From: Haloplanus salinarum
GTDB taxonomy: Archaea; Halobacteriota; Halobacteria; Halobacteriales; Haloferacaceae
Length of the DNA: 64,000 nt
Reading direction: 5' to 3'
NCBI RefSeq assembly: GCF_024498175.1
Contig: NZ_CP101823.1
Span: 1,054,001-1,118,000, forward strand
Below the pieces are notes generated by a model, which was given only the letters and a program-made list of their open reading frames with translations, did no database searches and was not told where the DNA came from. Of this stretch, positions 25,183-33,911 are shown in pieces. The translations under genes were made by a program, and so were the position numbers. Position 1 is the stretch's first letter; each line of letters opens with the position of its first letter.

Positions 25183-26007
25183 GTGACGAACGAATCCTAC
25201 GAGGTCGAGAAGGACGCACACGCCTACGTGGTGGCCGTCGAGGACGTGGGTGGAGTGATTGTACTCCGAGAGTGCGAATGCCCTGCTGACCGTTTCAGGG
25301 ACGACTACGACTGCAAGCACAAGGTCGCGCTGGCAACGATTGGCGGGCAGGTAGTGATGGAAGCGGCGGCAGCCTTCTCTGAGAAACGACTGGCATCGAA
25401 GTTTCCGGAAAACGACCATGTGAGAGCAAAGATCAGACAAACGCTTCAGCGACTGCGTGATAGGGGGGAAGTCGACTTTCTGGACGAAAATGGGGCCTAC
25501 CGAATCAACGACTTGGACCTCAACGCCGAACTCGACCGGGAGCGTTCCGAAGCCGACAAGTCACGTACACCGGACCCCGATTCGGAACCGCAACTGACCG
25601 AAGATGAGGAACGTTTCACGGAAACTCGCCGTCGGGCACGCGATTCCGATTTCATCGAGGCTGTTAGAGAAGCGTACAATCAGACCTGCGTAGTCTGTGG
25701 CAGTAGCCGAGAGACTCCCGACGGACAGCCCGAAGTCGAGGCCGCACACATCTATCCGAAATCAGCGGGTGGCGCGGACGACGTGCGAAACGGCGTCGCT
25801 CTGTGCCGCCTCCACCATTGGGCGTTCGATACCGGCTGGCTCGCGTTTACTGACGACCACGAGATTCTGGTGAAGGATGTCCCCGAACGCGAAGGGTACT
25901 ACGAGTTCAAGCAGTTAGAGGGGAACTCGCTGGTTCTTCCCGAGGAGGGTGGCGTGGAACCTCACCCGACGTATCTACAAGAACACCGCGAACTGCACGG
26001 GTTTTGA
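25183..26007 (+). CDS. SWIM / winged-helix / HNH fusion protein
   Basis: 274 residues, GTG start. Residues 31-46 are a SWIM zinc finger (CEC ... YDCKH). Residues 73-108 match the winged helix of Dam-replacing-type nucleases (ENDHVRAKIRQTLQRLRDRGEVDFL). Residues 155-218 form an HNH nuclease: CVVC, EAAHIYPKSAGG, N203, C208, LHHWAFD. The SWIM part usually occurs as a separate small protein, so this looks like a gene fusion made near the island border. It is probably a restriction-type DNA endonuclease. Confidence 0.75.
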   Translation: MTNESYEVEKDAHAYVVAVEDVGGVIVLRECECPADRFRDDYDCKHKVALATIGGQVVMEAAAAFSEKRLASKFPENDHVRAKIRQTLQRLRDRGEVDFLDENGAYRINDLDLNAELDRERSEADKSRTPDPDSEPQLTEDEERFTETRRRARDSDFIEAVREAYNQTCVVCGSSRETPDGQPEVEAAHIYPKSAGGADDVRNGVALCRLHHWAFDTGWLAFTDDHEILVKDVPEREGYYEFKQLEGNSLVLPEEGGVEPHPTYLQEHRELHGF

Positions 26008-26284
26008 CCGCCGCTACGTGTCATCCGAGAACTCCCGCTCGGCGTCCTCCGTTTGCACGCTGTAGCGTCCGCAGAGTACCCCGCGCGTCGGACGGTCCCG
26101 CGTCACCGAACCCCGTCGGAGCGTATGGCGGGCGTGACGACGGACGCTTCGGGGCAGTATCGCCTTCCCCGACGGTCGGTCTCCGGGCCGGGGACCACGG
26201 GGACCGCCGTCGAAATCGAGCGCCAGGGGCGCCCCGAGTCCACGCGCCGACGCCGGCGGAACGGACGACCGAGGTGACGCGACC

Positions 26285-26461
26285 TCACCCGCTCCGTAGC
26301 GCGATGAGGATCTGGAACAGGCCCGAGACGGCGGCAAGTGAGAGACTGATGAACTGTCCGGCCCGTGGATACCCACCCTTCGCGAGGAAGAACCCGATCG
26401 CGGCCCCTCCGACGAGTACGAGCCCGCTGATAGCGAGGAGTTCGTCGGGATCAAGCGTCAC
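26285..26461 (-). CDS. Small membrane protein
   Basis: 58 residues from a GTG start. It has two hydrophobic stretches (AISGLVLVGGAAIGFFLA, and LSLAAVSGLFQILIAL) joined by KGGYPRAGQFI. Its GTG overlaps the stop of the upstream small membrane gene as GTGA, so the two are probably translated together. Function unknown. Confidence 0.55.
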   Translation of the reverse strand: MTLDPDELLAISGLVLVGGAAIGFFLAKGGYPRAGQFISLSLAAVSGLFQILIALRSG

Positions 26462-26652
26462 ACGTCACGCCGCAGCAGGTCATCGATCGAGAGCGTGGCA
26501 CGACCGAGGAAGAACGACCCCGCACCGACGCCGATCAGGAGGGCGACGTTCGTCCACAGTCGGTCGCTCACCACCCCGACGATCGAGAGCGTGGTCGCGA
26601 CGAGAAACACGAACGTCGCAAGCGCGAGCCCGTACTGTACCGTTTCGTCCAT
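26458..26652 (-). CDS. Small membrane protein
   Basis: 64 residues with two membrane helices (about 7-27 and 34-52: VALLIGVGAGSFFLG), then a charged tail (IDDLLRRDV). First gene of a coupled pair with 26285-26461. The sequence from 26653 to 26934 behind it has only frames without family features. Confidence 0.55.
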   Translation of the reverse strand: MDETVQYGLALATFVFLVATTLSIVGVVSDRLWTNVALLIGVGAGSFFLGRATLSIDDLLRRDV

Positions 26653-26934
26653 GTATGCACCTTATCGTAGAGAGGAATAAAACCAGGCCCCACACCGGAC
26701 ATAGTGCCGGCCACGAAGTCCCAGCCGCGGGACGCGGCTGCCGTCCGGTCGTGTTCGAACGTCGTCGCACAGCCGTTCGCACGCAGTCCGACGATCGGGA
26801 GGCGGACGGTGTCGGGGGCTCCGGTGATCGGGGCGAACGAGTGCATCGCAACCCACCACCGTGTCGTATGCGGCCGTTGCAGCGTGGGAAACGCTGCTGC
26901 GCCGTTCAACCTCCTCCGTGGGTAATGGGGCTGT

Positions 26935-27150
26935 ATGAGCCACGCAGTGCAGGCCCTCTATCCGGCCTTACTCGCAACGATAGACGTCGTGATCGGCGCG
27001 GGATTCCTCTATGCGAGGGGACTCTCCCCGGTGGGGCTGTTTATGACGGCGCTTGGAGCCGTCGTCGTCTGTCACGTCGTATACGACGCGGTGAATCGGG
27101 TCGACACCACGGTGAGGGCGGCGGGTGGATCACGGGAACGGGTACACTGA
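26935..27150 (+). CDS. Small membrane protein
   Basis: 71 residues with two hydrophobic helices (ALLATIDVVIGAGFLYA, and LFMTALGAVVVCHVVYDAV) and a basic tail. No family recognised. It has a reasonable codon pattern for the GC-rich part of the genome and stands alone upstream of the flavoprotein gene. Confidence 0.5.
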   Translation: MSHAVQALYPALLATIDVVIGAGFLYARGLSPVGLFMTALGAVVVCHVVYDAVNRVDTTVRAAGGSRERVH

Positions 27151-27302
27151 CGGTCCATTGGCCCTGCGAGGGGTCACGGCGTGCTCCCCGCCCATCGTCG
27201 CCCTGCGCGTGATGCGGTGGAACCAGGGTGCCAGGGGGCACGAGATCGAGGGTCGCGCTCGCGTGTCGACTCCGGGACGGGTCGCACGCCGGACCTGTTG
27301 TA

Positions 27303-27321
27303 GCGCGCGCACGCGCGCGCG
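27303..27321. repeat. Alternating GC tract
   Basis: Nineteen bases of strict purine-pyrimidine alternation (GCGCGCGCACGCGCGCGCG), a sequence able to adopt Z-DNA. It ends 7 bases before the TATA box of the flavoprotein gene. Confidence 0.7.
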
Positions 27322-27327
27322 ACAGCC

Positions 27328-27337
27328 ATAAGTATAC
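27328..27337 (+). promoter_or_regulatory. TATA box for flavoprotein gene
   Basis: ATAAGTATAC centred about 24 bases before the ATG at 27356, consistent with a leaderless transcript. Confidence 0.5.
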
Positions 27338-27355
27338 TCGTCCCTTCGATGACGT

Positions 27356-29146
27356 ATGAGCCAGCGTGACGGGATGGCGGGGTCGGACACGCCGGACTAC
27401 GCAGAAATCGACGTCGCCGTGCTCGTGGTCGGCGCCGGTGCCGCCGGCGCCCGTACGGCGATCGAACTGGCGGAACGCGGGGTCGACGACGTGCTCGTCC
27501 TCGGGAAGCGGAGTCACGGTGACGCCCACACCACGTGGGCCCGTGGCGGCATCAACGGGGCCCTCGGAGCGCGGGACCCGGAGGACGACTGGACGATCCA
27601 CGCCGCGGACACCCTCAAGGAGGGTCACTTCGTCAACGACCCCGGGAAGGTCGAGGCCGTCGCCAAGCAGATGCCCGAGCGGCTTCGGGAACTCGACGAG
27701 TGGGGGATGGACTACTCACGGACGGACGACGGTGAGATCGACCAGCGGTACTTCGGTGCGCAGTCGTTCCGTCGTACCGCGTTCGCCGGCGACCACACCG
27801 GCGAGTCGCTGCTGGACACGCTGATCGATCGGGCGCAGGCGCTCGGCATCCCGTATCGCGAGGACGTGATGATAACAAAACTCGTCGCCGACGGCGACCG
27901 GGTCCACGGTGCCGTCGGGTTCGACATGGACACCGGCGAGTTCCTCCTATTCAACGCGGGGCAGGTCGTCCTCGCGGCCGGGGGGTACGCGGCGATATAC
28001 GGCCGCCACACCTCGCGGGACGACGAGAACAACGGCGACGGCCCGGCGCTGGCCTACGACGCCGGCGCCGAGCTGATGGACATGGAGTTCGTGCAGTTCC
28101 ATCCGACCGGGATGGCGGTCGACGAATCCGACCCCGAGTGGGAGCCCTGGAGCGGCCGGCTCGTCACCGAGGCCGTTCGAGGCGAGGGTGGACGGCTCTA
28201 CAACACCGACGGCGAACGGTTCATGGAGCGGTACTCGCCGGAGCAGATGGAGTTGGACGCCCGGGACGTGGTCGCTCGCGCCATCACCCAGGAGGTCGCC
28301 GAGGGGCGGGGCACGGCGAACGGTGGCGTCTATCTCGACATCTCCCACCGCGAAGCGGCGTTCATCCGGGAGCGACTCCCCCGGATGTACGAGCGGTTTC
28401 AGGACCTCGGGGTCGATCTGGCCACGGACCCCGTCGAAGTCGCCCCGACTGCCCACTACGGCATGGGTGGTGTCGCCGTCGACGCCCACGGCGAGACGGA
28501 TATCCGGGGGCTGTTCGCGATCGGGGAGACGATGGCCGGGGTGCACGGCGCGAACCGACTGGGGGGCAACTCGCTTGCGGAAACCGTCGCATACGGGGTC
28601 CTCGCCGGCAAGCGGATCGCCGATCGCGTCGACGGGCCAGGATCGGTGCCCGAAACCTGCATCGAGAGGGTCGTCGAACCACAGCTTGCCGACCTCGATC
28701 GACTGGCCGACAGCGAGGGGGAGCACGACGTCGACGTCGTGTTCGAGGAACTGCAGACCCTCACGTGGGAACACGCTGGGCTCCTCCGCGACGGGGAGTC
28801 GCTGGCGACCGGCCTGGACGCGTTAGAGGAGCTTCGGCGGAAGGCCGGCGACATGCGAATCGGCCCGATCACGAGCCGCTCCTTCGAGCGCGCCATCGAC
28901 ATCGGCTTCATGCTGACGGCCGCCGAGGCCGTGCTTCGGGGGGCCGACGAACGAACCGAGTCACGCGGCGCCCACTACCGGACGGACTACCCCGAGACCG
29001 ACGACACGTGGCAGCGCAACGTCCACTACCGGCGGGCGGCTCTCGGCGGGATGACGACCCACGTGGAGCCTACCGGCACGCCGAGCGAGGCGGTGCGGGC
29101 AGCACTCGACGAAGGGCACGAACTCGAATACCACCAACTCGAGTGA
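27356..29146 (+). CDS. SdhA/FrdA/NadB-family flavoprotein
   Basis: 596 residues. VLVVGAGAAGARTAIELAE is the FAD-binding Rossmann motif. HTTWARGGINGA, QFHPTG, TEAVRGEGGRLYN, ARDVVARAI, HYGMGGV and GANRLGGNSLAE are the landmark motifs of the succinate dehydrogenase / fumarate reductase / L-aspartate oxidase family, and the C-terminal helical domain is present. No iron-sulphur or membrane subunit is adjacent, so it may work alone (as L-aspartate oxidase does) or with distant partners. The substrate cannot be fixed from sequence. Confidence 0.8.
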   Translation: MSQRDGMAGSDTPDYAEIDVAVLVVGAGAAGARTAIELAERGVDDVLVLGKRSHGDAHTTWARGGINGALGARDPEDDWTIHAADTLKEGHFVNDPGKVEAVAKQMPERLRELDEWGMDYSRTDDGEIDQRYFGAQSFRRTAFAGDHTGESLLDTLIDRAQALGIPYREDVMITKLVADGDRVHGAVGFDMDTGEFLLFNAGQVVLAAGGYAAIYGRHTSRDDENNGDGPALAYDAGAELMDMEFVQFHPTGMAVDESDPEWEPWSGRLVTEAVRGEGGRLYNTDGERFMERYSPEQMELDARDVVARAITQEVAEGRGTANGGVYLDISHREAAFIRERLPRMYERFQDLGVDLATDPVEVAPTAHYGMGGVAVDAHGETDIRGLFAIGETMAGVHGANRLGGNSLAETVAYGVLAGKRIADRVDGPGSVPETCIERVVEPQLADLDRLADSEGEHDVDVVFEELQTLTWEHAGLLRDGESLATGLDALEELRRKAGDMRIGPITSRSFERAIDIGFMLTAAEAVLRGADERTESRGAHYRTDYPETDDTWQRNVHYRRAALGGMTTHVEPTGTPSEAVRAALDEGHELEYHQLE

Positions 29147-29167
29147 GCGCCGCGACTCGGGAACCCC

Positions 29168-29947
29168 TCACGCCTCGGTCGCGTTCCCCTCGGGTGCCGC
29201 CTCGTAGACCACCTGGACCGACGTCCTGACCGTCACCGGCCCGGATTCGATATCGGTCGGGGGAGCGGCGGTGGGGGCGGGCGTCTCGGTGGCGTATGCC
29301 CCGTCCTCGACGGAGCGGGGGGCGCCGCCCCGGGTCGTCCGGATCACGTTCACGCCGGTGACGGTGAGGTTCGCGTCGGCGGCGAGCGCGCGGGCCTTCG
29401 CGCGGGCGTCGGTCATCGCGGCGCTCCGGGCCCGCCGTTCGAGTTCGCGTCGCCGATCGGTCGAGAGCGTGAAGCTGATATCGTCGACCGCGGTGGCGCC
29501 GTTGGCGACGGCGGTGTCGACGACGTCGCCGACGCGGTCCGGATCGGTGACGGTGACCTCGAAGTCGTGCATGGCCCGATACTGGATGCGGGGTTCGGCG
29601 TCCTCCTCGCGCGGGCGACGGCGGTCCTGCCGGATGTCGTACCGTTGTGTGGTGATCCGGTCCTCGGCGACGCCGGCGTCCGTGAGCGCGGTTCGCATCC
29701 GCGAGACGTTTCGGGCGAGGCGCTGGCGGGCGGTCGCCGCGTCGTCGCCCGTCGCGACGACGGATACGTCGACGACGGCCTGGTTCGGGGCGGCGTCGGC
29801 GCTGCCGCTCCCGACGACGCGGATAGTGCTGTCCGACTCCGACGTCGCGGGCGTCTCGGGGGTCGTCGAGGACGACGACCCGGCCGAACAGCCGGCGATC
29901 AGGAGCAGGGCGGCGAGCCCCACGGCGACGAGTGTGCGTCGGTGCAT
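29168..29947 (-). CDS. SIMPL-domain lipoprotein
   Basis: 259 residues. It starts with a signal peptide and lipobox (LLLIAGC, Cys20), a Ser/Thr-rich linker, then a SIMPL (DUF541) domain: IRVVGSGSADAAPNQAVVDV at 43-62, DARAKARALAADANLTV at about 178-194, and a C-terminal strand (VTVRTSVQVVYEA). Such proteins are secreted or membrane-anchored and of unclear function. A much longer open frame covers the region, but the signal peptide fixes the start. Convergent with the flavoprotein gene. Confidence 0.8.
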   Translation of the reverse strand: MHRRTLVAVGLAALLLIAGCSAGSSSSTTPETPATSESDSTIRVVGSGSADAAPNQAVVDVSVVATGDDAATARQRLARNVSRMRTALTDAGVAEDRITTQRYDIRQDRRRPREEDAEPRIQYRAMHDFEVTVTDPDRVGDVVDTAVANGATAVDDISFTLSTDRRRELERRARSAAMTDARAKARALAADANLTVTGVNVIRTTRGGAPRSVEDGAYATETPAPTAAPPTDIESGPVTVRTSVQVVYEAAPEGNATEA

Positions 29948-30196
29948 CGTGGTCCGACCTCCGGCGGGCACCGACAAAGGTGTCCGGGAGACACAAAGGG
30001 CCGTTTGAGATACCGCTGGGGAGGTCGATGGAACGGGACGGGGTCGGCGTATGGGGAGTGTCCCCGGACGGACCGAAGGCGGGATTCCGGAGACGCCGGC
30101 GCCCGCGGGGAGAGGACGACGACCGACGCCGCGTATCATCGGAGATAACCGAGGAGAAGCGGTATTACCTCCGGGTGATAATCCCGTAGTTAGCCG

Positions 30197-31390
30197 ATGA
30201 TACGTCGGAACATCGAGGACCGCCTCCCGGACGCGATTATTACGCTCGGTTCGGCGCTGACCGCGACGCTCGTCGCGTCGCAGGTGGCGTTCACCGTCAC
30301 GGCGCCCGCGGACGTGGCGTGGTCCGAGGTGCTCGTCAGCCTCGCCACGACCGCGCCGTTCGCGCTCGGGGTCGTCTACGGGGGGTTGTTGCTCCGCCGG
30401 GGCGGGTTCGACACGGACCGATACCCGCGGGTCGGCGGGTGGTGTGGCGGTGGCCTCGCCGTCTTCCTGGGACTCAACCTCGTGATGATCGCCGTCTGGC
30501 CGCCGGGATCGCTCTCGAACGCGTTCGGGTGGGCGCTGTTCGCCGCCTGCGTGGGTAGCAGCGGCGGCCTCGCCATCGGCATCGTGGAGGCGCGGGCCAT
30601 CGAACGGGCGCGGGCCGCGGAGCGTGCGGCGGTCCGGGCGGAGCATCTCGACGCCCAGCGCGAGTGGATGACCTACCTCAACGAACTCCTCCGTCACGAG
30701 GTGTTGAACAACGCGAACGTCATCGACGGCTACGCGACGCTCCTGTACGAACGGGTCGACCCGGAGGAGCCGATGGCCGACCGACTCGACGTGATCCGGG
30801 CCCGAAGTCGGAGACTGACGGACGTCATCGACGACGTGCGGACGCTGATCGAAGCCGCGGAGGCCGGCACGGAGCGTGAACCCGTCGACCTCGGCGAGAC
30901 GCTCACGACGGAGGTGGCCGACCTCCGTGCCGCCCACCCCGAGGCCGACGTCTCGGTCAGCGTCCCGGACGACGTGTGCGTCGCGGCCGACGCCCTGCTC
31001 GGCCGGGTGTTCGCGAACCTGCTCGACAACGCCGTCGAACACCACGACGGCCAGCGGCCGGGGGTATCGGTCACGGCGGACCCCGACGGCGATACCGTCC
31101 GTGTGCGCGTACAGGACGACGGCCCTGGGATTCCGGAACGGCAGCGCGAGCGGCTGTTCGAGCAGGGGGGAACGCGAACCCACGGGCTCGGGCTCTACCT
31201 CGTTCGGACGCTCGTCGAGCGTTACGGTGGGTCGGTCGAACTCGCCGAGACCGGTCCCGAGGGGACGACGTTCGTCGTCGAACTCCCGGTGTATCGTGGC
31301 GACGATACGGCCGACGCGGACACGGACCGCGTGGTGAGTTCCGAGACTGCCGATGCCGAAGACCCTCTCCGGGATCGGTGGTCGCCGTGA
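30197..31390 (+). CDS. Membrane sensor histidine kinase
   Basis: 397 residues. Four hydrophobic segments lie within 1-130, then a short helical linker. The H-box is LNELLRHEVLNN (His167), the N-box NLLDNAVEHH (Asn278), and the ATP-lid motifs are DDGPGIP and GLGLYLVRTLVERYGG. There is no PAS or HAMP domain and no response regulator next door, as is common in haloarchaea. It would autophosphorylate in response to a membrane or cytosolic signal. Confidence 0.85.
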   Translation: MIRRNIEDRLPDAIITLGSALTATLVASQVAFTVTAPADVAWSEVLVSLATTAPFALGVVYGGLLLRRGGFDTDRYPRVGGWCGGGLAVFLGLNLVMIAVWPPGSLSNAFGWALFAACVGSSGGLAIGIVEARAIERARAAERAAVRAEHLDAQREWMTYLNELLRHEVLNNANVIDGYATLLYERVDPEEPMADRLDVIRARSRRLTDVIDDVRTLIEAAEAGTEREPVDLGETLTTEVADLRAAHPEADVSVSVPDDVCVAADALLGRVFANLLDNAVEHHDGQRPGVSVTADPDGDTVRVRVQDDGPGIPERQRERLFEQGGTRTHGLGLYLVRTLVERYGGSVELAETGPEGTTFVVELPVYRGDDTADADTDRVVSSETADAEDPLRDRWSP

Positions 31391-31432
31391 CGGGGTGGGG
31401 GATTTTTGCCCGTTCCCGCCGATGACCCAGCC

Positions 31433-31750
31433 ATGACCCACGAACTCGTCGATTACCGCGACGTCGACCCGGTCGGTGGCGGCCTCCACTTCCTGCGTGA
31501 CGCCCTCGACTGTGCGAACCTCGGGGTGTCGGTACTCGACGTCGAGGCCGGCTGGAGCGGGAAACCCCACGACCACGCCGACGACGGTCAGGAGGAGGTG
31601 TACGTCCTCGTCGAGGGGGTGGCGACGGTCACCGTCGGGGACGAGACGGTGTCGATGTCCGCCGGCGACGCCCTGCGCGTCGACCCGGCGGCGACCCGAC
31701 GGATCGACGCCGAGGAGGCGTCGCTGTTCGTCGTCGCGGGCGCACCCTAG
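31433..31750 (+). CDS. Cupin-domain protein
   Basis: 105 residues. A single beta-barrel cupin with GWSGKPHDHADDGQEEVYVLVEG as the first motif (His, His, Glu metal ligands) and a weaker second motif (GDALRVDPAATRRI). The start is the ATG at 31433 (MTHELVDYRD). The stop overlaps that of the convergent small gene. Small cupins serve as metal-dependent enzymes or sensors; no substrate can be named. Confidence 0.75.
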   Translation: MTHELVDYRDVDPVGGGLHFLRDALDCANLGVSVLDVEAGWSGKPHDHADDGQEEVYVLVEGVATVTVGDETVSMSAGDALRVDPAATRRIDAEEASLFVVAGAP

Positions 31751-31935
31751 AGACGGGCGTCCAGGTCGACCAGCGCCGCCTCGTCCTCCACCTCGGCGTC
31801 GACGAGGTGTCGTCGGCTGATCGACCGCGGGCGCTTCGCGCGCCGACGGCCGAGCCAGCGCCACCCGAGGTTTCGCAGTTGCCGGCGCTGTGCGCGGTCC
31901 AGTTTGGATCGGGGAGTGTCGCTCGTATCGCTCAT
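31747..31935 (-). CDS. Small basic protein
   Basis: 62 residues from MSDTSDTPRSK. Very basic centre (RRQLRNLGWRWLGRRRAKRPR), acidic end. Possibly nucleic-acid-binding; no family recognised. It overlaps the stop of the cupin gene. An upstream in-frame start at 32028 is possible but adds only low-complexity acidic sequence. Confidence 0.45.
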   Translation of the reverse strand: MSDTSDTPRSKLDRAQRRQLRNLGWRWLGRRRAKRPRSISRRHLVDAEVEDEAALVDLDARL

Positions 31936-32045
31936 GGCTCGGTCGTCCGGACCGTCGTCGTCTGTCGATCCGGACGGGATGTCGCTCACTGTGGTCCCGA
32001 CCGACTTCAATCTGTGGGCCGCTGTCACGGTCGCCGACGGAGACG

Positions 32046-32231
32046 TCAGGTGCCCGCCGCTCGCTTCAGGATCTGTGGTGTGACGATCAGATCGAGCGCC
32101 GCGATCAGGTACGCGACGAGTTGCACCGTCCCGTCGAGGAAGGCGTACGCGACGAAGGCGACCACCAACGCACCGCTCGCACCGATACCGTATCTTACCG
32201 CAGGGCTCGAAAACGGGTTCCCCTGTGCCAT
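32046..32231 (-). CDS. Small membrane protein
   Basis: 61 residues with two helices (GASGALVVAFVAYAFLDG, and VAYLIAALDLIVTPQIL). Stands alone between the small basic gene and the phosphodiesterase gene. Function unknown. Confidence 0.55.
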   Translation of the reverse strand: MAQGNPFSSPAVRYGIGASGALVVAFVAYAFLDGTVQLVAYLIAALDLIVTPQILKRAAGT

Positions 32232-32343
32232 GTTACGGTCGGCGGGCTGGATCGATCAAAGGTGTTGTGCCGTGTTTCCGGGACGGAGACGGTGCCCGTA
32301 ACTCCGTTTCGAGCGGCTACGCCCCGCCGGTCGTCGCCGGCCG

Positions 32344-33618
32344 CTACTGAAGCGCCCGGAGGTTCGCAACGGCGAACGGCACCAGCATCTCCGCGGGGGA
32401 GAGGCCGCCGTGCATCCCCACCTCGTCGGGGTCGTCCCCCCCGAACCACACGCTCTCAGTCCGGGGGACACAGACCAGGTCGGGCGCGCTCCGCTCGAAC
32501 GCGGGAGTGGGTTCGGCTGGCCCGAACAGGCCCCGTGTCCCGTACTCCGATCGGGTGAACGTCAGACAGTCGACGCGCCGTTCGAGGACGCGCCGTACGT
32601 CCGCGACCCTGCCGTCGCGGAGGTGAAACTGCAGCTGGCGGGGACTCCCCACCGGCGGGATCCGTGTGCCGTCCGCGGTTTCGGCGAGGGCGCTTCGGAC
32701 GACGTCGTTTCCGGACAGGTCGACGTGGCTGTCGGTGTCGAGGTGGCCGTGATCGGCCGTCACGACTACGACCGTCTCACCGGCACGCGCGGGGTCGACG
32801 CGACGAAGTTCCCGATGCAGGGACGTCAGGATCGACTCGAGTCGCGACGTCGTCGGGTCGGCCCGCGGGCCCACCTCGTGGGAGAGTGCGTCGATCTGTG
32901 GGAGGTACGCGAACAGGTACTGGCGCCCTTCGCGTTCGAGTTCGGTCCGTACGGCGCCCGCCAGGTCGTCGACCGATCGGTAGCCGACGTACGTGTCGGC
33001 GCCGGCGGCGTATCCGCCGGGCTCCGGGTCGTCGAACGCGGCGGGTCTGAACAGAACCGTTCGCAGGTCCGACGGCATCCGTCCGTAGAGCGACTCGACG
33101 CCGTAGAGGGCCTTCGGGGCCGGCGGGGCCTCGGGTGCGACCGCCCGCACTGGGTCTCCCGTCTCGGTCAGATACGGGAGCGTCTGGACGCGTCCGACGC
33201 CGGCGACGTGCTGCCACCACCCGAGCAGCCCGTGTTCCACGGGGTATCGACCGCCGTGGAGGGACGGGAGCGCGGCCGCCGTCTCGGAAGGGAACGCGGC
33301 AGTCAGGGGCGTCACGGTTCCGTGACGCTCGAACCGTTCGAGCAGATCCGTCCGGCGACGGCCGTCGTCGACGACGCGACACCAACCGTCGTAGCCGAAC
33401 CCGTCGATCAGCACGAACAGGACGGTGGTCACCTCCGCGTGGTCGACGTCGCGGTAAGTGTCCGCCGGTAGCGTCGGGATCCCGGCGGGGGCCGCATCGA
33501 GGACGGAGAGACACGTTCCGGGAGCGCCGACGACGCAGTAGTCGCCGTACGCGGGGGTGAGGTATCCGGCCCGCTCGGCATCGTCGCGGAGCGTACGGGC
33601 GACGTGGTCTCGCCTCAT
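32344..33618 (-). CDS. Alkaline-phosphatase-fold phosphodiesterase
   Basis: 424 residues from MRRDHVARTL. VLFVLIDGFGYDGW gives the first metal-binding Asp, TPLTAAFPSETAAALPSLHGG the nucleophile region, PQIDALSHEVGP the Asp/His pair, and VVVTADHGHLDTD the DHG motif. This is the nucleotide pyrophosphatase / phosphodiesterase branch of the superfamily. There is no signal peptide, so it is probably cytosolic. It is divergent from the polyamine-type ABC operon across a gap of about 290 bases. Confidence 0.8.
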   Translation of the reverse strand: MRRDHVARTLRDDAERAGYLTPAYGDYCVVGAPGTCLSVLDAAPAGIPTLPADTYRDVDHAEVTTVLFVLIDGFGYDGWCRVVDDGRRRTDLLERFERHGTVTPLTAAFPSETAAALPSLHGGRYPVEHGLLGWWQHVAGVGRVQTLPYLTETGDPVRAVAPEAPPAPKALYGVESLYGRMPSDLRTVLFRPAAFDDPEPGGYAAGADTYVGYRSVDDLAGAVRTELEREGRQYLFAYLPQIDALSHEVGPRADPTTSRLESILTSLHRELRRVDPARAGETVVVVTADHGHLDTDSHVDLSGNDVVRSALAETADGTRIPPVGSPRQLQFHLRDGRVADVRRVLERRVDCLTFTRSEYGTRGLFGPAEPTPAFERSAPDLVCVPRTESVWFGGDDPDEVGMHGGLSPAEMLVPFAVANLRALQ

Positions 33619-33880
33619 CGTCGATCGGTTCGGCCCCGTGAGGGATAAATCGTCGACGACCGTCCGGGCCGCGTGTGCCGGCGACCGAGACGCCGTGGTC
33701 TCGGGCGCTCCTCGACACGTTTGGCCGGTCCCACCCTCGTGGAGCGTGGAAGGCACCGTTCGAGCTGTCGACACGATCGGAGCACTTTATACGCATTTTC
33801 GGTACGAATTCGAAATGCCGTCGATATATTCCGAGGTATGTTAATATATTATACGCAGGAACCGTGAAAGAGTAGCACTA

Positions 33881-33890
33881 GATTTAAGAC
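33881..33890 (+). promoter_or_regulatory. Promoter of ABC operon
   Basis: GATTTAAGAC, with its TTTAAGA 23-29 bases before the ATG at 33912. A TTCGAA palindrome lies upstream at 33809-33814 in the same gap. Confidence 0.45.
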
Positions 33891-33911
33891 ATTACCACGG
33901 AACGGGTCGGT

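Noticed and set aside
26568-26909. 113-residue minus frame (MHSFAPITGAPDTV part)
   Set aside because: It has some protein-like sequence but runs into the next gene in another frame and shows no family. Kept out for lack of support.
26004-27212. 402-residue plus frame
   Set aside because: It is Arg/Pro-rich, crosses three small membrane-protein genes in other frames and has no domain.
29168-31864. 898-residue minus-strand open frame
   Set aside because: Only the last 259 residues (from 29,947) are a real protein with signal peptide and SIMPL domain. The rest is antisense to the histidine kinase and cupin genes, a GC-rich artefact.
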